This document shows, piece by piece, positions 60,113 to 64,000 of a DNA stretch of 64,000 nucleotides. The DNA is from Botryotinia globosa (taxonomy: Eukaryota; Ascomycota; Leotiomycetes; Helotiales; Sclerotiniaceae). The stretch is from contig RCSZ01000006.1 in NCBI GenBank assembly GCA_014898425.1, forward strand, positions 2,542,001-2,606,000. The letters are read 5' to 3'. The position numbers and the translations under genes were made by a program. Within the stretch, counting starts at the first letter, position 1. Every line of letters starts with the position of its first letter. The notes under the pieces were generated by a model that was not told the DNA's origin, ran no database searches, and saw only the letters and a list, made by a program, of their open reading frames with translations.

Positions 60113-60958
60113 TTACAACGTGGTAGGAGATTCGCGTTGGAAATCAGAAACCCTTCCACAACAAACAACATCTTCTCCAAGCGGGATCCACTTTACTCCC
60201 CTCAAGCGAAATGTCTCCTTTCCCGGATTTTCCCTTTCTGGAAGGACAGTAACTCCCCCCTTCCCAAGCCAGACTGGTGCTATAGTTACTATAACTCCAT
60301 CTATAAATCTTTGACCTTCAGCGAGCATGTCATTAATAATTCCAGCTCCTCCTTCGATCATCAAGCTTTCGATACCTTCTTTCCAGAGCGCTTCTAGAAT
60401 ATCTTGCCAGGAGAATCTTCCTTCGTGGTCCGGTGATAAATATATGAACTTTCCACTCGCCGCTATTAGAAAATCTCTCTTCTCAATTGATATCTCATTT
60501 TCTTGCTGGGCAGTGATGATCCACGGAGCTTTGCCTCTACCATCCTTCACCAACCCGAAAATTTTACTGTCCTCTCCGAAATCCCATCGGCCTTTAGGGT
60601 CAATTATTACCGGTCTTGGTTGCCCCTTTAAACTCTTTCCGCCTCCATAACCTCCAACCCCTTCTATCCTGCAGTTCAAACTTGGATTATCTGCAATTGC
60701 TGTATTGACACCAATCAATATAGCATCATGTTTTGATCTCAAGTAATGCGTCATTGCTTTTGAGGCTGGGCCAGATAAGGGTGAACCAATGCCGGGACGC
60801 ATGGTGATCTGAGAGTCCATAGAAGTGGCAAATGTGAGTGTTGTATGTGGAAGTGACTTTAAGTGAGCAGCTGCACTAGAACTTTTGGATGGTAGGTAAT
60901 CATCTATTCGGGCGCGATCAGTTTCTGGGAAGCGGAGAACCTCCCTGGTGGAAGACAT
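60113..60958 (-). CDS. RIB7: Riboflavin biosynthesis reductase RIB7
   Basis: A single minus-strand frame of 281 codons starts with ATG at 60958. It shows the RibD C-terminal (DHFR-like) reductase fold: LPHTTLTFATSMDSQITMRPG (substrate and cofactor site), SKAMTHYLRSKHDAILIGVNT, PRPVIIDPKGRW and IESLMIEGGAGIINDML, ending in VTIAPVWLGKGGV. This is 2,5-diamino-6-ribosylamino-4(3H)-pyrimidinone 5'-phosphate reductase, which uses NADPH in the second step of fungal riboflavin synthesis. Length agrees with the family (~250-280). No frameshift was found. Confidence 0.93.
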   Translation of the reverse strand: MSSTREVLRFPETDRARIDDYLPSKSSSAAAHLKSLPHTTLTFATSMDSQITMRPGIGSPLSGPASKAMTHYLRSKHDAILIGVNTAIADNPSLNCRIEGVGGYGGGKSLKGQPRPVIIDPKGRWDFGEDSKIFGLVKDGRGKAPWIITAQQENEISIEKRDFLIAASGKFIYLSPDHEGRFSWQDILEALWKEGIESLMIEGGAGIINDMLAEGQRFIDGVIVTIAPVWLGKGGVTVLPERENPGKETFRLRGVKWIPLGEDVVCCGRVSDFQRESPTTL

Positions 60959-61813
60959 TGTATTTTGATAATCCGATAATATGACTATGAATCGTTTAAG
61001 ATGATAATTTCGTCTTGGTGTGTTACAGAGAGTGCGTTGGAAAGAGTAATGTCAATACGATCACATTCTCGTGGTCTGCGTTGAGTTTGTACACGTGAAA
61101 ACAGAAATTCATCGGATCGAACAAAAGCGTCATGGTCATGTGATGAAAATTGGTTAAAACTCCTACCGAGCACTGCCGTTTGATGCGACTTCCGCGACAT
61201 ATCTTTTTGTACACCAATTAATCCAAATTCGTTCTCTGCGTTTTTCCTTGTAGTTTTCCATGTAGTTTTCCATGTATTTTGGCTACCTTTCCCGTACTCC
61301 AATGATGATACAGGAAAACAATAGTGCAGCCGGAGCGATGATTAAGGTCAATCGTGCAATGTTTTTCAATAATCAGCTACAATTCAATTTAAGAGTCTCA
61401 TCTAAAAGTTCTGAAGATACTGCTGTTGATTTCATGAATTTATCATTGCAAATAAATGTAAAAGTCAGAAGTATTTCAACATCTAAAACAATTTCAAAAT
61501 GCAGAGAGACTTGGATATCTTCAGGGTTTTGAATGATAGGTTGCAGTCCGGCAGCGCTCGCTTTGTCACTTTAAAGCCGCCTCTGGTGTATCTCCTTTTA
61601 TTCCATTCAATATTGAAACTATTCTTCTCTTTTGTTTATCTCAGTCGTTTTGTGTCTCGCCTGCCCAATTTCCTTCAACGACTAGAAACGTTTTGAACCC
61701 TACCTACTGTTCAAACACAGCAGTCCAGTCCTCCTTCTTCATCCACTCTTCCAAGGTAGTCATGGGACATTTCACCCCCGCCTATGAATTCAAATTAGCT
61801 GCCAAGTTTCTTA
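60959..61813. other. Intergenic region, RIB7 promoter side
   Basis: About 855 bp. It contains the promoter of RIB7 and the 3' region of the NmrA-like gene. Small frames on both strands lack domains. Confidence 0.4.
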
Positions 61814-62945
61814 TTACTCGCGGATCTCATTCCCCTTCCCCACATGATGCATGTTACATACCCTTTCAATATCCTCCTTCATCCACAATGTCTGATCACC
61901 TCCATCATATCCCGGGTCGCTAGAATATACGAACATGGCATTCAATTCCTCCCCGAAAGATTTATCCTGTTCTCGTCCCACAAACTCATCTTCCGTGCAT
62001 TGCCTATATGTCGCAACCTTCCCAGTTATTTCACTCCATAAACGAATATACTCGCTCCAAGAACAGTTGCTACCGCATGCCATGTAGCTCTTACCGGATG
62101 GAAGCTGCGAAACGGCATAAACAAAAGAACCAAGATCACTGTTTATGGCAATGTGAGGAACTGCTTTATTCGGGGTCGTTGGGAAACTCATTTGGAAACT
62201 TCCGTCGGGTTGCTATTCAGTATCAGTTTAGCTGGTGATATCTCCTCATATCACGACATCCAGTTGTGGAGATATCAATAATAAAATGACCATCCTAGAG
62301 ATTCGTGTGATATATTGACAAACGAACAAAGGAACGACGAACCTTTCCCAAATAACTTTTCACAGCCAACTTATAACTACTAGTAAAGTACCCGGTCATA
62401 ACACAACTCATTTTTTCAGCCAATTCCCCTTCGCCTCCATATTTCTCCCTCACATAATAAGGGAAAATATCAGCCTTTGCATCATGATGATACACTTCCG
62501 TGAACTTTCCTCCACTAGATTTTCCTGCATGACTCAATGTACTCGCAATGAACCCATTTGCATCAAGTCCTGAAACGACACTCGAGTGAGCAGCAGCATC
62601 AGCGATATTCTTTCCTTGTCGGTACTCGACATCATAGGCATATTTCCGGCACGAGATTCCAAGCTCCTGAGCTTGTTGACGACAATCGGGACGGAAGAAA
62701 GGTTCCCAGTAATTTGTGACGCTAAAAATAAGACGCGCTCCTTGAAAAGCAGAGATCAAAGAGTTGACATCATCCAAGTCTGCTTTCACGATTTCAACGC
62801 CTTGCGCGGAGAGTGATTGAGCTTGGGCGGATGAGGTATTTCGTGTTATACCGCGAACTTTGTAGTTGGAGTCCTGGAGAAACCTTTGGGCGACAGAATT
62901 CCCTTGATTGCCTGTGACACCGATGATTACTATTAATTTGGTCAT
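61814..62945 (-). CDS. NmrA-like family NAD(P)-binding protein
   Basis: Two exons (62945-62343, 62212-61814) with a 130-bp intron give 333 residues. The N-terminus is a Rossmann fold with the dinucleotide motif IIGVTGNQG (residues 7-15), followed by GITRNTSSAQAQ and VEIVKADLDDVNSLISAF, the usual NmrA/HSCARG pattern. The C-terminal part has PHIAINSDLGSFVYAV and SYMACGSNCSWSEYI. NmrA-like proteins either sense NAD(P) redox state and regulate transcription or act as reductases in metabolic pathways. Sequence alone does not decide which. There is no catalytic Tyr-x3-Lys in the place expected for a typical SDR, which favours the atypical NmrA group. Confidence 0.88.
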
Positions 62946-64000
62946 AATGATTGGAGTGGGGATGGGGGTGGAGATGGCTTTGTTTGAGTAAGGTTAACGG
63001 GATGATTATTGAGTCATTATTTTAGGAGATGGCACCGGAAAATATGTCAAGGTTAAGTGGGGTTTCACAATCTATTCTACGAGTACTCACCCCACATTCA
63101 CTCAGTTTTTCCATTCCATGTCAACGAAGTAAGCAATATTTCATTTACGATTTGCTAAATAATACAAGAACATACGGAGGTTGGACGGATAATTAATATC
63201 AATCTTACTTTTAATAGAATCTTATTGTTTTTAAAGATTTTATTGTCATTTTAAATAATTTGAATAGATATTGAACTGTTTCTTTTTTAAATTTAATATT
63301 TAAAGTAGTAAACTACTTACTTTTTATTAATTTTAATAAATTTCTAATATTTAAAAAGATTCAAAGGTTTTTTATAGATTTTAAATAAGCTTTAGATAGG
63401 ATTGGAATCTCGAAATCTAATTAAAATTAATAATTTCGAATAAAATTATAATAATTTTGAAAAAAAAATATTATCTTTGATAATACTTTCATTTAATAAA
63501 TTTCATTATATAAATATTCAATCAATGTTGTAATTTGATTAGTTTAATACTTGAAAGTAAGGAAAAATTCGATTGTTTTTTAATGTGATGGATAATATTT
63601 ATCTTTCCAACCTTTATACTTGAAAGCTCAGCTTTACCTCATCACCGTCCTGATTCTTTCGTTTTAGCATACACCGAAACTGGATTCACCAATCGAGACG
63701 GTGTCGAATCAAATTTGGAGAAAGTGTTATGTCAAAATGAAAGTGAGAAAGGAAAGAGGCAGATCGATTTAAATTTGATATTTGAGAAAATGTTTTCATT
63801 AGTTGCAATCCTCAACCACTATTTCGTGGTCTTTTCAAAGTTTTTCTATCCCCCTATAATCTACAGTACCAAAAACATTACAACAAGTATGCAGGCTTAA
63901 AGATAAATGCCATCCAGTAAGTAACATCGAAGTAGCTTGGCTGTGCAACTTCATCCCTAGAAATCTTTCGCCAAGAAGAACAAATTATCGTAGAATGTGA
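62946..64000. other. Intergenic region with an AT-rich stretch
   Basis: From about 63180 to 63600 the sequence becomes strongly AT-rich, with TTTAAA and TAATTTT words like the other islands but shorter. The frame at 63715-63900 has no recognised domain; the window ends before it can be judged. Confidence 0.45.

Overview
The window is nuclear DNA of a filamentous ascomycete. Genes carry short GT-AG introns (mostly 46-95 bp) and encode fungal housekeeping proteins (PAN3, a Pbs2-type MAP kinase kinase, Nse3, SF3b10, RIB7, an SLS1-like mitochondrial protein), a HET-domain protein and DUF4246/NmrA proteins. The PAN3 and kinase sequences, the many microsatellites and the strongly AT-rich, transition-rich repeat islands suggest a leotiomycete, probably Sclerotiniaceae (Botrytis/Sclerotinia/Monilinia-like). 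That placement rests on family recognition, not on a search.

Layout. 1-20 kb is gene-dense: a serine-rich protein of unknown function (+), a UBX/UAS protein of the FAF2/Ubx2 type (-), PAN3 (+) with an exceptional 1-kb intron, a DUF4246 protein (+), a HET protein (-) and a choline kinase (-). 21-29 kb is accessory in character: a DHA2-type MFS transporter pseudogene with tryptophan codons turned into stops, a secreted lipase/carboxylesterase, and a wax-synthase-type acyltransferase beside a small AT-rich block. 29-33.5 kb is an AT-rich repeat island with a large inverted-repeat element. 34-36 kb holds an auxin-efflux-carrier-family gene whose frame is broken by a 5-bp tandem duplication. 36-40.6 kb is microsatellite-rich spacer in front of the HOG-pathway kinase gene (40.7-42.6 kb). 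43.5-49.3 kb is a second AT-rich island with an 8-bp G-rich array, LTR-like direct repeats, two short elements with ~130-bp direct terminal repeats, and a MITE with ~80-bp inverted repeats and TA flanks. 50-64 kb is gene-rich again: a doubtful small secreted protein, a Cys/His-rich unknown protein (-), SF3b10 (+), Nse3 (-), SLS1-like (+), RIB7 (-) and an NmrA-like reductase (-), ending in another AT-rich stretch.

The conserved genes serve separate processes (mRNA deadenylation, ER-associated degradation, phospholipid synthesis, osmosignalling, splicing, Smc5/6 genome maintenance, mitochondrial expression, riboflavin synthesis). No operon-like logic is expected or seen. No clearly new multi-gene system was found. 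The most informative novelties are the repeat architectures in the AT islands, the apparent inactivations of two transporters, and the long PAN3 intron.
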